Shown: in pieces, positions 1 to 12,800 of the stretch
Position numbering within the stretch: position 1 is the stretch's first letter
Layout: the number at the start of each line of letters is the position of its first letter
Origin: Ananas comosus
Taxonomy: Eukaryota; Streptophyta; Magnoliopsida; Poales; Bromeliaceae
Assembly: GCF_001540865.1 (NCBI RefSeq)
Contig: NC_033642.1
Location: 3,729,988-3,793,987 of the forward strand
Reading direction: 5' to 3'
DNA: 64,000 nt
Program-made: the position numbers and the translations under genes
The notes under the pieces: generated by a model
Told to the model about the DNA's origin: nothing
Databases searched by the model: none
The model's input: only the letters and a program-made list of their open reading frames with translations

Positions 1-1001
1 GTCTTGATTTGCCGAACAAAGTTGTCCCCGAGTCTCAAAATACCCTAAAAGTATTGAGCGACAAGATACACGGGCATTACGATCATCTTATAATATCAAA
101 CATTAACCTAGAAGCAAAAGGGGTCAAATCTCACCTCAAGAGAAGAAATCTCTTCCAAATCTCTAAAAGAGAGCTAGAACCCTTCCACTCCAAGCCCAAG
201 GAAGGTTCTAATCCAATCAATTTAGGTCCAAAGGCCCTAGATCAAAAATGCCCAAATATAAGCCCTAAAACCTCATCTAGGGTTTCATCTCAAGGAAAAC
301 TCTATAATTCAAATCTAGAGGAAAAGATCTAGTCACTTACCTCTAGAAAACTTCAAACCAAGCTCAAAGTCCTCAAACTTCAAGGATCGTCCCTTAACCA
401 AGCATAAACCGAAGCTCCAATGGTGGGAAAAGCCTTCAACACCCAAAAAGGAGCAAAAAGAGAGGCTTTAATCTCTCTAAATCTAAATAAAACCAAAGGA
501 ATCAAAAGGGAGAGTGTGGAGGGCTCCCTTACCCTTCTCTTGCTGGTCCCAAGCTCAGGAGAAGTCCCAAGGGCGTGGGGGATACATATAGAGAGCCACA
601 ATTGCGAAAAATTCCCTACAGTTCAAATTGTTCAGATTCTGCCAAAGTGTACCGGTACATGGGAAAGTGTACCGGTACACATCCTACGAAAATGCAAACC
701 CGAGGCTCGGGTTTGAAATTCGCCATAAGTGTACCGGTAGAACCATCAAAGGTGTACCGGTACAAAATGTGTACCGGTACAGCCATCGACCTGTCACCGG
801 TTACACCTCGTGCAGAATGCAATCCGAGGGTAGCCTAAGTCCAACTCTTTAGTGACCTTAGCGCTACATAAAATACTACAATTCTCGGGATGCGAGCCAT
901 AGGTCGGAACACTGTCAACGACCCACCAGAAAGTCTGAAAAAACTTGGGATACTGTCCAAACACTCGAACCTCGCAATTTGCAAAGGTCCAGTGCGTCAC
1001 A
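1..1001 (-). mobile_element. Partial gypsy-type LTR, probably solo, minus strand
   Basis: On the minus strand it would start TGTGACGCACTGG at 1001 and run off the left edge of the window. The terminal region (about 965-1001, with GCAATTTGCAAAGGTCCAG) matches the ends of the LTRs at 24020 and 54109, and the start of the plus-strand LTR at 63549. Positions 645-800 hold about six copies of the palindrome GTACCGGTAC. The DNA to its right belongs to a different LTR, so this looks like an LTR inserted into an older LTR. The left end and its target duplication lie outside the window. No coding capacity is seen. Confidence 0.7.
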
Positions 1002-4000
1002 GTGGGCGCTACCGAACCGAGTATGCAAGCGTATCTCCACTGAGCTCAATCAGGCTCTCACAGGCTATAATCAAGTAAACAGGGTCCAACTGGTCTAACA
1101 ACCAAAACTTACGTGCCCTCGGCACAATATAATGCAAAACCCGCAATCTGGGTCCACCGTCAAGCCCGACGGCACCTGACAGTCCGAAACAGCCTAGACA
1201 CTGCTGTAAAAATAAGCTCGGCATCTCCGCACTAGCGTAACTGCATTCTACACTATCCCGGATATCTACCGCCAACAAACTGCGGTGATACAGATCTACT
1301 ATAGCTCCTAAGCTTTCAGCGTATCAAATGCACACAACAGTGTGGATACTATCCGCGACAGCTCCCGAAGCTATCTGAGTATCAAATGCGCACTAACAGC
1401 GAGGATACGAAGCACAATAACTTCAGAAGCTATCTGAGTATCAAATGCGCACTAACAGCGTGGATACGAAGCACAAAAACTTAAGGAGCGAACAGAAAAG
1501 ATAGTGTAGAGCCTACAGTTGAATATTATCCAAGCTCGGCATCCCGCCCGAGTGTAAATACATTCTAAACTACCCTGAGTATCCATCGCGCTGAAACTGC
1601 AGTGATACAAACCAACCCCGGTTCTTAGAGCTAAATCAGGTAGTATAAGCATATGACAGGTCAAATCGCTGATTTTCTCCTTAGTCAAATTCCAAGTCCA
1701 ACATGTATAATTTATCTGATTACTACAGCATACTCCAAATTCAGATTTTATTTATGTCACGCCCCGGGACCGATACCAATTTGGGCCGGCCCGGGCACGT
1801 TAAACAGACGTCGAACGGACAGAGTTTCCCCTGTCCGCCCAAGGCTCATCACCCGTACATTTTCAAGTAGAGAAAAGCACTAGCGGAAACATACACAAAC
1901 GGCTTACACGAGGGTAAGCAATAGCCATGAGTGAAAGAAAGGAAACTAAACATCTACACAAGTACTATGATTCTCTTTTGATCACATACATATATCCATT
2001 TCATCAAACTTGTATATTCGTAAAGTCTTTACATTTCATTACATCACTTGCATCATTTCTTTTTACATCACATTGCATCAAAATAAAGCTTTACATTCTT
2101 TTTCTTTACTTTAAACATCTTCAAGTACAAAAGATAACAATAGGGTAGCTACTACCAAAATATGAATAACCCAACTCCGGTGGCCTCTGACTATGGTGCG
2201 ATACCTTTACCACGATCGCTTGCCGGCTCGCTCGGTCCCGGCTTTGTGGAAATGGTAGGATGAGAACTACAACAAAGTTTTCAGTGGGTTCGACCCCAAC
2301 CTCACCGACTTTCCCACTAGGTCTAACTCAGGCATAATAGAAAGAATAAGCAGATAAGTAACCAACTATACAAATGCAGCTAATATGCCTGAACAATGCG
2401 ATCGATAAAGATGCTCAATATAAACTCATGAAGAATGCATGGTCTTTGTTCTTTGTTATTTCGTTCAATCTCAAGGCTAACCCGGGGGTATCGCCTCATT
2501 AACTCACAACTCAAATCCATGATCGCGGGCCCTCAGCTTCCTCCCGCTAGGACCGTCCTCTGAGTAACTCAACCCAGTGATGACAAACTTCGGAGCGCAT
2601 CACCCAAGGGGAGCTACCACCCTCGAGTAAGGACTTATAGTGAGTATGATCAATCCTTAACTCTAAGGATATTCAGTTCAATCTGTTCTTCAACTCTAAG
2701 AAATTATGCACAAATGACCCTTAGCTCTAAGGTTGAATGTCATTGTGTCAATCTCATGTTCTTTGCATTCTTTATCTTTAACCATGTCACTATACTAACT
2801 CTAGTGTTCTTTACATTCTTTACTATCATTCATGTTATACATTAACTCTAATGTTCTTTAATGCCACACTTTGATACTAACTCTAGCCATTATTTTTTAT
2901 GTCACACTTTTGATGCTATCTCTAGCATTTATCGTTCTTTACGACTCACTTATTCACTTGATGCATCACTTTTCTTTTTGATGTCATACACTAACTCTAG
3001 TGTTTTTATACAACTTTAGGCTATCTTTAGCTTTCATTCTCAACATTTCATTGTCCTCATGTCATATGTCACTTGTTCTTTAACTTTACCAAGTTCTCTT
3101 CATCATTCATGCACATATAGGGTTATTACATTCTTATTGGTTCTCAACCATCTAATGATGCACTTGAACTCACAAAATGCAAACATTCACATACTCATAA
3201 TCTCATTACCCTACTATGCATGCAACAATATACTCATCGATACTCAAAAAGTGACACATTAGACATAAAGGAAATTCCAACAAGTTTGGATAGCACCACC
3301 CACCTCATAGGCGTATTAGGATGTTACGGTGATTTTCTTAGAATTTTTAGCCTCTTAGTTTGCTACCTGCGGCAAAACGAAGCCCTATTTGGCCATTTTG
3401 CTCATATCTTTACATAGGCTTTTCGTAACGTCAATTCGAGCGCACCAACACGTCGGAAATACCCCCAATTAGGTTTTTAGAGGGTCAATTTTACTTTGAA
3501 ATCCTCCCGAGCAAAAGCCCCAATTTGGGTGCCCTATCTCCAACACATACACAAAACCTAGGGTTTGATCTCATTAGGAAGCAAAAAAAGCTTCAATCTA
3601 CTCTAGAGACTCCATAAAAACAATCCTTAGCTCAATTCAAATCCTAGTTTGGATTCTACCATAGGGTGAAGTTCACCTCTAAGCTTCATCACATATACCC
3701 AAATCATGGTTTTGATCTCAACAAGAAGCAAAAGATAGCTCCAAATACTCAAAAGGTTCTATTAAAACAATTTCTAGGTCATTTGGTTCTCATTCTAGGG
3801 TTTTATCATGAATAGGGTTCAAGCTTACCTCAAAGCTCTCCTTTCTTTGTGCTAGAGGTGAAGGAGAGGGAGTTGCTTCACTCCTTCTTTTTCTTTTCCA
3901 CCTTCCTTCTCTTTTTCTTCTTCTTCTTTTCCTTTCTTTTCCTTTCTTTCTTTTTCTCCTTCTCGTCTTCTAGAGAGAGAAAGAGAGGAGAGAGTGTGTG

Positions 4001-5998
4001 AGAGATAGGGCCCTCATAACCCCTCAACATAACCCATGGGTTGCAAAAATACAGATAGGCCCTTCAACTTTCACTCTATTCACACTGCCCAGACTGGGCA
4101 TTTTCGGGCTGGGGGGACCGGTCTCTCCTTCAGGAACTGGTTCCCGTAGCTCCTCCCCGCAGTCAGCAGGGCTCCCGCGCGCAATGCGACCGGTCTCTCT
4201 TTGGGGGATCGGTCTCTCGGGGACCGGTCTCTCCAGCAGGGACCAGTTCCAAGAGCTTGATCTCTGGGACTTAGCCGATTTCCCCCTTTTCTCATCTTTC
4301 ACACGTACGAGAACCGATCTCTCCTTCAGGGACCAGTACCCGAGAGCACAAAACCTGCAGAATGCAGATTTTTGATTCTTTAGCTCTCGGAAACCTTCCA
4401 CAATGCACTTTTGATTCTTTTAACACCTTTGGACTTTCCGAAGTGTACCATCCTCGCACTTTGGTCAATTTGACCAAGTTCATTATTTATTTTTCAAATT
4501 CTCGGTATATTACAATTTAATATGCTAATCAATGAACTCGAGCTAAATATGATATATAAAAATCAAAATTATACATGTCTACTATGCATATGCTTAGGAG
4601 GCAAAACCGATGATAAACATACCTTCGTGCAACTCCACAGCAGTAAGAGGGTTCGAATGGCTTGAAGCCTCAGCCGAAATCACCCACAATCAGCAACTGA
4701 GATACAAGAAGGATCTAAAACCAAAATCCATCAAAATCCATCAAAATCCACCTAATTTCAGCACCTAAGCTTAAATTGGCTCAAATACAATACTAACTTT
4801 ACCTTTCCAAACCCAAATCAGGTGTAGCAAAGTCCCAAAACCAATAAACCAAGATGGAATATCACCCTCTGGTCCAAACTCAATATCCTCCAAAGATCTG
4901 AACACAAAAGCATCAAAGTTGCATCAACAACCCCAAATTTCAGCACTTAAGCTTAAACCAACAACTCTAATGTCAAAACTCACCTATCAATCCCCAAATT
5001 CTCAATTCAGATGATGAACACCATCCAAATCAGTAGGAAAATGGTGGCACAACTTCCACTGGCCGAAATTCCAGCTTTCTCCACGAATTGGTCCATAACA
5101 ACCAAAGAAACTCAAATTCAAGACCAAAACATCAACAGCAAAGAAAAACCCAAAATCGACCAAGCTAACCTCAACCAAAATCTGTAAAATTGAGCTTCAC
5201 GGATTTCTCTTGAAGTCTAGAATCCAACAAATCAAGTTTTGTGGAAAAAGGAGCTTCCTACGTCGCACACGAGCCGAAACGCTGACGGTCGCTGCTGGAA
5301 AACTGCTAGAACATCACTCCTCAATGTAGAGAGTGAGCAATTTGGGGAAATCGGAGTAATTTGAGGTGTTAGATGCAATTCTAAGTCTTCACTGTGAAGA
5401 GAGGGAGAAAAGAGGTCACATGGGTCGAGTTTTCCCTATTTATAATGTGCTGGAAGGGTGCAAAAAGCCTCAGGAATAAATGCTGCTAAACTGCACTATT
5501 GCAGAAAAACTCAAGATCTGGGCGCCCTAAACCCATTTATGAGCACCCAGAACTTCCAGCCTGCACAAAACAGTGCCTCGGTTCCTCCGTCCGACGGTCT
5601 GCTACACCGCTATTTGGTTCCGGCATATCTCACCTACCACACCCCACGTGTCAATACAATCGATATTTTCAAAGTAAACTTCCGGACCCACATCTGGGCG
5701 CCCGGAACATAAGATCTGAATTGGCTTCCAGTTCTGTTCAAATCAGCACTCAAGTTATGGGCGCCCTAAACCCAAGTTCTGGGCACCCTAAACTGGAGCA
5801 CTCAAGATCTGGGCGCCCTAAACCCATTTCTGGGCACCTTAAACTGGCAAAACTTCAGTTTTGCTTATTTGAATGCGCCGAGTCCATTTTTACATCCATT
5901 TCGTGCAGAAACGACTCCGACTCAGTCCGACACTCTCCAGATATGTCGACCAGTCACTAGTACTGTAGCAAATCCTATCCAAACCTCTGGAACACTAC
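1002..5998 (-). mobile_element. Older minus-strand gypsy LTR, interrupted by other LTRs
   Basis: Positions 1002-1754 are the reverse complement of the middle of the LTRs found at 6901-26219; the stretch around 1160-1220 matches the region near 25270-25330, and 1002-1060 matches near 14050-14090. The match resumes after the solo LTR at 4515: 4590-4620 corresponds to about 24950-24985. The right end is probably TGTAGTGTTCC (minus strand) at about 5998. Positions 5518-5830 contain repeated palindromic GGGCGCCC units with the phrase CCCTAAACCCA. The interruption by the 1755-4514 LTR is clear; the exact right boundary is less certain. Confidence 0.55.
1755..4514 (-). mobile_element. Solo gypsy LTR with perfect 5-bp target duplication
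   Basis: The element starts TGTCACGCCCC and ends ATATTACA on the plus strand, giving the expected TG...CA ends on the minus strand. The 5 bases before it (1750-1754) and after it (4515-4519) are both ATTTA. It is 2,760 bp long with no gag or pol, so it is a solo LTR left by LTR-LTR recombination. Its first approximately 150 bases match 60456 onward. Between 4110 and 4345 it carries repeated GGGACCGGTCTCTC-like units. Oddly long runs of 'actctag' and 'ctttgcattc' phrases at 2690-3020 form a low-order degenerate repeat. Confidence 0.88.
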
Positions 5999-6418
5999 AC
6001 TTTACTGACTATTGATTTTTCTTTGAGCCAACTTTTGCAGGTTTTTTTCAACTTCTACAACTCTAAATTTCATTGTATCTATAGTTGCTCCTACTATTGT
6101 TGTTTCAACTGTTTCTACTTTTATTTGTTTGTTATTTAAAATTTTTTAATTTTTCTTATGTATTTACTATTTTGTCTTTCTTTAACTTCTTTTACAAAAT
6201 CTCAAATATTTTTTCAAATTATCTATACATCAAAAATTTTTTTCTTATAGTTTTATTTTTTTTTTCTCTTTATTTTTTGTTTATGTTTGAAGTATGATAG
6301 TAACGAAAATAGTCGAATATTATAATTTAAAGAAAAGGAAGAAAAAATTTTAATATAAAAACTAAAGTTAAATATCGAATATTATCTATCCGCCGCAACA
6401 CGCGGGTCACTACACTAG
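5999..6418 (+). mobile_element. AT-rich segment ending in a Helitron-like 3' terminus
   Basis: The segment is strongly AT-rich and ends with a short GC-rich stem (CCGC...GCGG at about 6390-6405), then TCACTACA and CTAG at 6415-6418, followed by T. Plant Helitrons typically end with a short hairpin 10-12 bases before CTRR and insert between A and T, so this fits a non-autonomous Helitron. No Rep/helicase coding sequence is visible, and the 5' TC end was not identified. An ORF at 6085-6297 is low-complexity, Phe/Leu-rich and not believable. Confidence 0.5.
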
Positions 6419-6900
6419 TATATAATAAATATATATTTTAAATCTAAATTTCAATTTTAAGTCATAATATTTATTTTCAAATTTTAAACTTCAAATTTTA
6501 AAATTTTTAAATCTCTAAACTCTATGAAATTAATTAATTAATTTTATTCATAATTAATTAAATATATTATATTTAATTAATTTTATTAATAATATGCGTA
6601 ATAAATTGCATAATAAAATCTAACCTGATAGATGCAATTTAAATCACGTAAAATATCACTGTGTAAAAAAATACAAAATTTAAATTTCAGGACTAAAATT
6701 TTAAAAATATAGTGTATATGTGTATATATAAAATTAATTTTATTAAACAAGTTATTCTACAATCTTATTTTTCTTCTATTTATTAATTTTTTTAAAATTA
6801 TTTTGATAAATTTATCTCAAATTCTTTTCATATAAATTTTTATAAAATAAATTGTTGTATAAATTTACTTTGCGAATATACCAATTTTAATGACTTTTAT
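6419..6900. other. AT-rich intergenic DNA flanking the chromovirus insertion
   Basis: This stretch is almost entirely A and T with no convincing ORF. The last five bases, TTTAT at 6896-6900, are the left copy of the target-site duplication of the retroelement locus. The same AT-rich character resumes at 26225, so 6419-6900 and 26225-26370 were probably contiguous before insertion. Confidence 0.6.
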
Positions 6901-8178
6901 TGTGAGATCCCTAGTGGTCAGCAGTTAAGGCTTGTCGACAGCTCTGGAGAGTGTCGGGGCAAGTCTGAGTCTCGTTGGCGTGAAATAGACGCAAAACGGA
7001 CTCTATGTGTCGTAAGAGCAGCATTTGGCAAGAGAATCTGCAAATAGCAGGTTTCTTTGCTTGCTGTACCGGTACAGCAAGCATGGTGTTCCGGTACACT
7101 GCACTGGCTGCGCGTAGACTGCTGTCGGGTTGGCTTCTAGTACCGCCGTGTACCGGTACACGGGGCCGTGTACCGGTACACCAGGGTAGGTGAGATAGCA
7201 TTTTGGTAATTTTGAGCCTCGTACGTATCACCCATCCCATCCTTCTCTATTTATGTCGTGTAGAGCTGAGAGAGAGAGAGTTTACTGGTTTCTTCTCCAT
7301 CTCTCTCTCTAGCATCGGTTGAGCAAGGAGGAGCTCGAGTGGAGTTGCCGTGGAGCTCGAATCGTCGTGGACGTCGCGCCGCGGAGCCGTTTGAGCGTAC
7401 GGTTGCCGTCGTAGCATCGCGTGAAGGCCGGGCGAGGGTGTGTTTCCGTCGTTCTCGACGTCGCGCCGGAGTTCGAATAACTTTTGAGGTGAGGTGTTCA
7501 TCAAGTTCCTCCAACCATTGCAAGTCCTTACTACTTCAAGCTCAAGGATGCTGTTTTATAGAATTCCAGCGTCGACTGTCGGTATTTCAGCTCATATGCG
7601 ACGTAGGAGTGTCGGATTGCGACGAAACTTGATTCGTTGGATTCAGGATTTCGAGAGAAATCTACGAAGCCCAAGTTTACTAAATTTAGTGAAGGTTAGC
7701 TTGGTCGAAACCCTGTTTCTCGCTGCTGTTGTTTTAAGCAGAATTCGTTGGATTCAGACTGTTCCGGACTGTTGGGTGCTGTCGGGGTTGACGGTAGACC
7801 CATATCGCTGTTTTGGCGTCGGATTGTGCCGAGGGCACATGACTTATTGGTTGTTAGACCAGTTAGAGTCGGTTGCTTGACTTTGGCTTGTAAGAGCCGG
7901 ATTGAGCTCGAAAGAGATACACTGCATACTCGGTTGGGTAGCTCCCACAAGTGCCACTCCGGAGACGGGGCGCTATGCTTTCGCGTTGGTGTCGTTCATT
8001 GCCGGTTGGAGCAGAATTCGTTTTATTCTACCTATTTAGTTTCTTTACAGCTCTATACTACTGTTTGTAGTATTGTATGTTTTACAGGTTCAGCTATCGC
8101 TTCGTATACAGAAAAAATTTCTTTGTATACGGCGGATTTGTCGGCGTGCCCGGGGAACGTATAATTCGGGGCGTGACA
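6901..8178 (+). repeat. A-type 5' LTR with two internal deletions
   Basis: This LTR starts TGTGAGATCC and ends GGGGCGTGACA directly before the primer binding site. Compared with the 3' LTR (19855-19915 joined to 24038-26219, about 2.24 kb) it is only 1,278 bp. Two blocks of roughly 450-550 bp are missing, at about 7750 and 8015, and the same 13-base string AGCAGAATTCGTT occurs at both junctions (7737-7749 and 8010-8022). Four or so GTACCGGTAC-type palindromes lie at 7068-7190. Confidence 0.87.
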
Positions 8179-8186
8179 GATTAAGT

Positions 8187-8198
8187 TGGTATCAGAGC
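8187..8198 (+). promoter_or_regulatory. Primer binding site, initiator-Met tRNA type (copy 1)
   Basis: TGGTATCAGAGC lies eight bases after the LTR end. This is the standard plant LTR-retrotransposon site complementary to the 3' end of initiator methionine tRNA, used to prime minus-strand DNA synthesis. Confidence 0.9.
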
Positions 8199-8476
8199 TT
8201 TGCATTAGGTCGTTCGGATCTAGGAAATCTAAGTTTGCCAAACCTTAGGAAGGCAAGACGCGAGAGGCGTAATTTACCGCGAAAGTCAATGATTAATTGT
8301 TCTAACTCCTCCTAGAGTGGGGTGAGTGATTGAAGGAGTGCCTGTTTTGGCCTAAGAAATTATGTTGGCTGCAGATGACATAATTTTGAAGGAAAACAGG
8401 GGCCGCCTTCTAAACTTTCGTTGATTGGGTCGAGAGTGTTTGTGTTTTATCTAACCCTGATCTGTTCCTTTCAGCT

Positions 8477-9830
8477 ATGTATCGTCGCCGAGGTCGACCG
8501 TCATTACAGGAGCGTGCCTAGTTGACGCAGAATCGTGTGGGACCTTCCGAGATGCCGGAGCAGGTGAAGGCGAGTGTACCTCCTATTGTGGAGTCGAGTG
8601 CGCGACCTGAGGCTAGCGCACCCCCTGATCTGAGCACACAGTTAGTCGCCCTGACAGAGGCGATGAGGCGGCAGGGGGAATTGTTGGAGAGGTTGTGTGA
8701 GAGGGTAGCTCCGTCACCGAGTACAGTACCGAGAGCACCTGAGCAGGCCGTTCCACCTCTGACTACTCCAGTGACAGCACCAGCCGCACCTATACCCCCG
8801 CCAGTGGAGCTTCCTGCAGCACCAGTTGTGCCTGCTAGGGGGCCAGTACAGTTGACACAGGCCGAGCAGGAGCAGTTGACAGAGAGGTTGGCTCATTTTC
8901 GCCGTTTTGATCCACCGACCTTCGATGGTAGTTGCACTGAGGCCTGGATCGTTGAGGGATAGGTCAGTGCAATGGAGAAGTTATTTGAGGACCTGTTCAT
9001 TCTTGAGTAGGAGCAGGTATCTTTGGGAGTCCATTGCTTGGCAGGTGATGCACACGCCTGGGGGAGGAGAGTGAAAAGAGATCAGGGACTAGTAGCGTTA
9101 CAGCTGAGATTGGATGAGTTCTGTGGGATGCTGTTTGAGATGTATTTTCCCAACAGTGTGAAATAGAAGCTCGAGGAGGATTTGAAGAGGATTCAGCAGG
9201 AGGATCGGGCAGTGCAGGAGTACATTCGGGAGTTTACTCGACTCCTGAACTGTGTGCCGTTTGTGGCCAGGGACGAGGCACACAGGGTTTATCTGTTTGA
9301 GTAGGGGCTGAGACCCAATATCTTCAGGTTGGTGCGGGCGCAGAGGTTGAGGACCCAGGATGCGTCCATAGAGCAGGCCTTATGGGTGGAGAGAAGTAAG
9401 GTGTCGCTGCAGGAGAGGACTCAGGCAGTGGGGCAGAGTCAGGACAGAAAGCGCCCCTTTTCCGATGACGGAGGACAGTCGAGTAACAGACGTCCGCGAC
9501 GTCCGCCAAGGCCTCCACGATCACGTTCTTAGGGTCGTGGGTCTTCGGGGCGTCAGCGTTCCAAGGGATCCCGTCAGCAGGGACAGACTCAGAGGACACC
9601 GCAGTGTGTGATCTGCGAGGGACCACACTGGCCCCGGCAGTGTGAGCAGAGAGAGGGCAGGTGTTACAGTTGTGGTCAGCCCGGGCATATGAGGTCAGCA
9701 TGCCGACATGCAGCATCTCCAGCACCCTCCACTGCATCAGCTTAGCCAGCACCCCAGCAATCTTTTGGAGCAGCGCCAAGTTACCGCCCGGAGGACAGAT
9801 CATCTGCACCGCATTAGGGTGAGCGGCGAC
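8477..9830 (+). pseudogene. Gag pseudogene, copy 1
   Basis: The reading frame opens with ATG at 8477 (MYRRRGRPSL) but has a stop at 8519 and further in-frame TAGs at about 8960, 9007, 9164 and 9301. It continues recognisably as chromovirus Gag: a Pro/Ala-rich N-terminal third, then the capsid-like region (FDGSCTEAW, AMEKLFEDL, YFPNSVK, QEYIREFTRLL), then a CCHC zinc knuckle near 9660-9705 (C-Y-S-C-G-Q-P-G-H-M-R-S-A-C). Gag would package the RNA into virus-like particles. Where copy 2 keeps Trp, Gln or Arg, this copy often has TAG. It cannot make a full protein. Confidence 0.87.
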
Positions 9831-12800
9831 AGCTCAGGTGGAGGACTCTTCAGCAGCCAACCGAGTGGTGGCAGGTATCATTCTGATTTCTGGCATTAGA
9901 GCTCGTACACTTTTTGATACCGGTGCATCGCATTTCTTTGTTAGCCGAGCTTTTGCATTGTTACATGGTCTAGAGTTAGGGGTGTTGTCTCAGGCACGAG
10001 AGGTGCAGATTCCGTACGATATTCTACAGGTTGCAGAGTGTTGCTGGTCGTGTCCGGTGCAGCTAGATTCGTGGATCATGCTTGTAGACCTGTTGGTGTT
10101 AGGCTAGCTGCAGGACTTCGACATTGTGCTCGGTATGGATTGGCTGGCGTGGTACTTTGCTACGATAGACTGTGGAGCGAGCACGGTGACGTTCCGCAAG
10201 CCAGGCCAGGAGAAGTTTACTTTTAGATGCTGCCGGAGTATGTTGTTTGCCACCTGGATATCTTCAGCGAGGGCTCGACAGATGCTGAGTAATGGATGTA
10301 TCGCATTTCTAGCGACAGTTGTAGAGGTACATACGGTGGTACCGGGACTCGAGGATATTCCTATAGTCCGAGAGTTTCCGGATGTGTTTCCCTCGGAGTT
10401 GATGATGATGCCGCCGGAGAGGGAGATTGAGTTTGTGATTGATGTAGTTCCTAGAACTGCACCAATCTCAAAGGTACCTAATCGGATAGCACAGGCTGAG
10501 CTGAGAGAGCTAAAGGCGCAACTTCAGGATCTGATGGATAAGGGGTATGTGAGACCCAGTGTATCGCCTTAGGGAGCACCGGTGTTGTTTGTAAAGAAGA
10601 ATGATAGTTCACTTAGGTTGTGTGTGGATTACTGGGTGCTAAATAAAGTGACCATCAAGAACAAGTATCCTTTGCCGCGCATTGATGATCTGTTTGATCA
10701 GCTGCAAGGATCTTATGTCTTTTCGAAGATTGATCTCCAGTCAGGTTACCACCGGCTGAGGATGAGGGCCGAGAATGTTCCCAAGACGGCTTTTCGGACT
10801 CGGTACGGCCATTACGAGTTTACGGTGATGCCTTTTGGATTGACGAATGCCCCTGCCGCATTCATGGATTTGATGAACAGAGTGTTCAAGCCGTTCTTAG
10901 ATAGATTTGTAGTAGTCTTCATCGATGACATTCTGATATACTTCCGGAGCGATGCCGAGCATGAGGAGCACTTGAGGACTGTGCTACAGCTGCTGAGAGA
11001 GAAGAAGTTGTATGCCAAGTTAAAGAAGTGCGAGTTCTGGTTACGAGAGGCTGCTTTCTGGGGCCATGTGATATTAGCAGAGGGAGTAGCAGTTGACCCG
11101 AAGAAGATTGATGCTATTCGGGGTTGGCCCAGACCGACGACTGTGACTGAGGTGCGGAGCTTCCTGGGACTGGCAGGATATTACCGTAGGTTTATGGAAG
11201 GCTTTGCGAAGCTTTCCACACCCCTCACTCGATTGACGCAAAATGGGATTAGATTCATCTGGAGTGAGGATTGTCAAAGGAGCTTTGACGAGTTGAGACA
11301 GAGGTTGACGTCAGCTCCTATCCTTGCCCTTCCAATGATGGGGGAAGGATTTGTGATCTACAGTGATGCATCGCATAGTGGACTGGGTTGTATGCTGATG
11401 CAGTATGGTAGGGTAATTGCTTGTGCTTCACGACAGTTAAAGGATTATGAGAAGAATTACCCTACGCATGACTTGGAGCTTGCCGCAGTGGTTTTTGTTT
11501 TGAAGTTGTGGTGGCATTACTTGTACGGCGAGCACTGCGAGATTTTCATTGATCATAAAAGTTTGAAGTATCTGTTCACCCAAAAGGAGTTGAACCTGAG
11601 GCTTACTTGCAGCGGTTTGGACTCAAGGTAGTTTCCTCTGGGTCTACTGCGAGACTGATGTCTATAGTCTTGCAGCCCACTCTGTTGGACAGGATTAGGG
11701 AGAAACAGAGTGGAGACTCGCATTTGTTGAGGATTCGAGAGCAGTTAGAGAGGGGACAGGCAGAGGCTTTTTNTCACGGCAGTTAAAGGATTATGAGAAG
11801 AATTATCCTACGCATAACTTGGAGCTTGCAGCGGTAGTCTTTGCGTTAAAGTTGTGGTGGCATTACTTATACGGCAAGCACTGCGAGATTTTCACGGATC
11901 ACAAAAGTCTCAAGTATCTGTTCACATAGAGGGAGCTGAACCTGAGGCAGCGCCGGTGGTTGGAGTTACTGAAGGACTATGATATTAGTATTACTTGTAC
12001 GGCGAGCACTGCGAGATTTTCACGGATCACAAAAGTCTCAAGTATCTGTTCACATAGAGGGAGCTGAACTTGAGGCAGCGCCGGTGGTTGGAGTTACTGA
12101 AGGACTATGATATTAGTATTCAGTATCATCCGGGCAAGGCGAATGTAGTAGCAGATGCATTGAGTAGGAAGGCAGTGCAGAGCCTGAGTTTGATCATCAC
12201 TGAGCAGAGGCCGTTACTCGAGGAGCTCGGCGGCTGAGACTCGAGATAGTGTCCCCTGGATCTACTGTGAGACTGATGTCTTTGGTTTTGCAGCCCACTC
12301 TGTTGGATAGGATCCGAGAGAAACAGAGTGGAGATCCGTACTTGTCGAGGATTCGAGAGCGGTTGGATCGGGGACAGGCTGAGGGTTTTTCTGTGTACAG
12401 TTCGGAAGTACTACGGTACATGGACCGATTGTGTGTGCCTGTGGATTCAAAGATCCAAGAGGATATTTTGAGAGAGGCTCATTGTTCTACTTATACGGTT
12501 CACCCTGGTGGAACCAAGATGTATAAGGACTTGAAGGCACAGTTTTGGTGGAACGGAATAAGAGGGACATTGGCAGATTTGTGGCTCAGTGTCTAACTTG
12601 TCAATAGATAAAGGCTGAGCATCAGGTATTTGCTGGCAAGCTTCAGAGTCTGCTAGTGCCCGAGTGGAAGTGGGAGCAGATCACGATGGACTTCGACGTG
12701 GGATTGCCGAGAGCAAAAGGTGGCTATGATGCGATTTGGGTGATAATGGACAGACTGACTAAGTCTGTCACTTCCTACCGGTTCAGACCATCTGGTCCAG

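Noticed and set aside
4024..4401. Open frames on both strands in the 1755-4514 LTR
   Set aside because: Driven by the repeated GGGACCGGTCTCTC units inside a solo LTR; similar chance frames occur at 23422-23829 and 62784-63371.
5499..5960. 153-codon ORF with repeated GRPKPI units
   Set aside because: The repeat follows from the GGGCGCCC DNA units in an LTR; no coding homology is recognised.
7339..7880. ORFs within the A-type LTR
   Set aside because: LTR sequence; the same frames recur at 24405-24907 with changes that do not preserve a protein.
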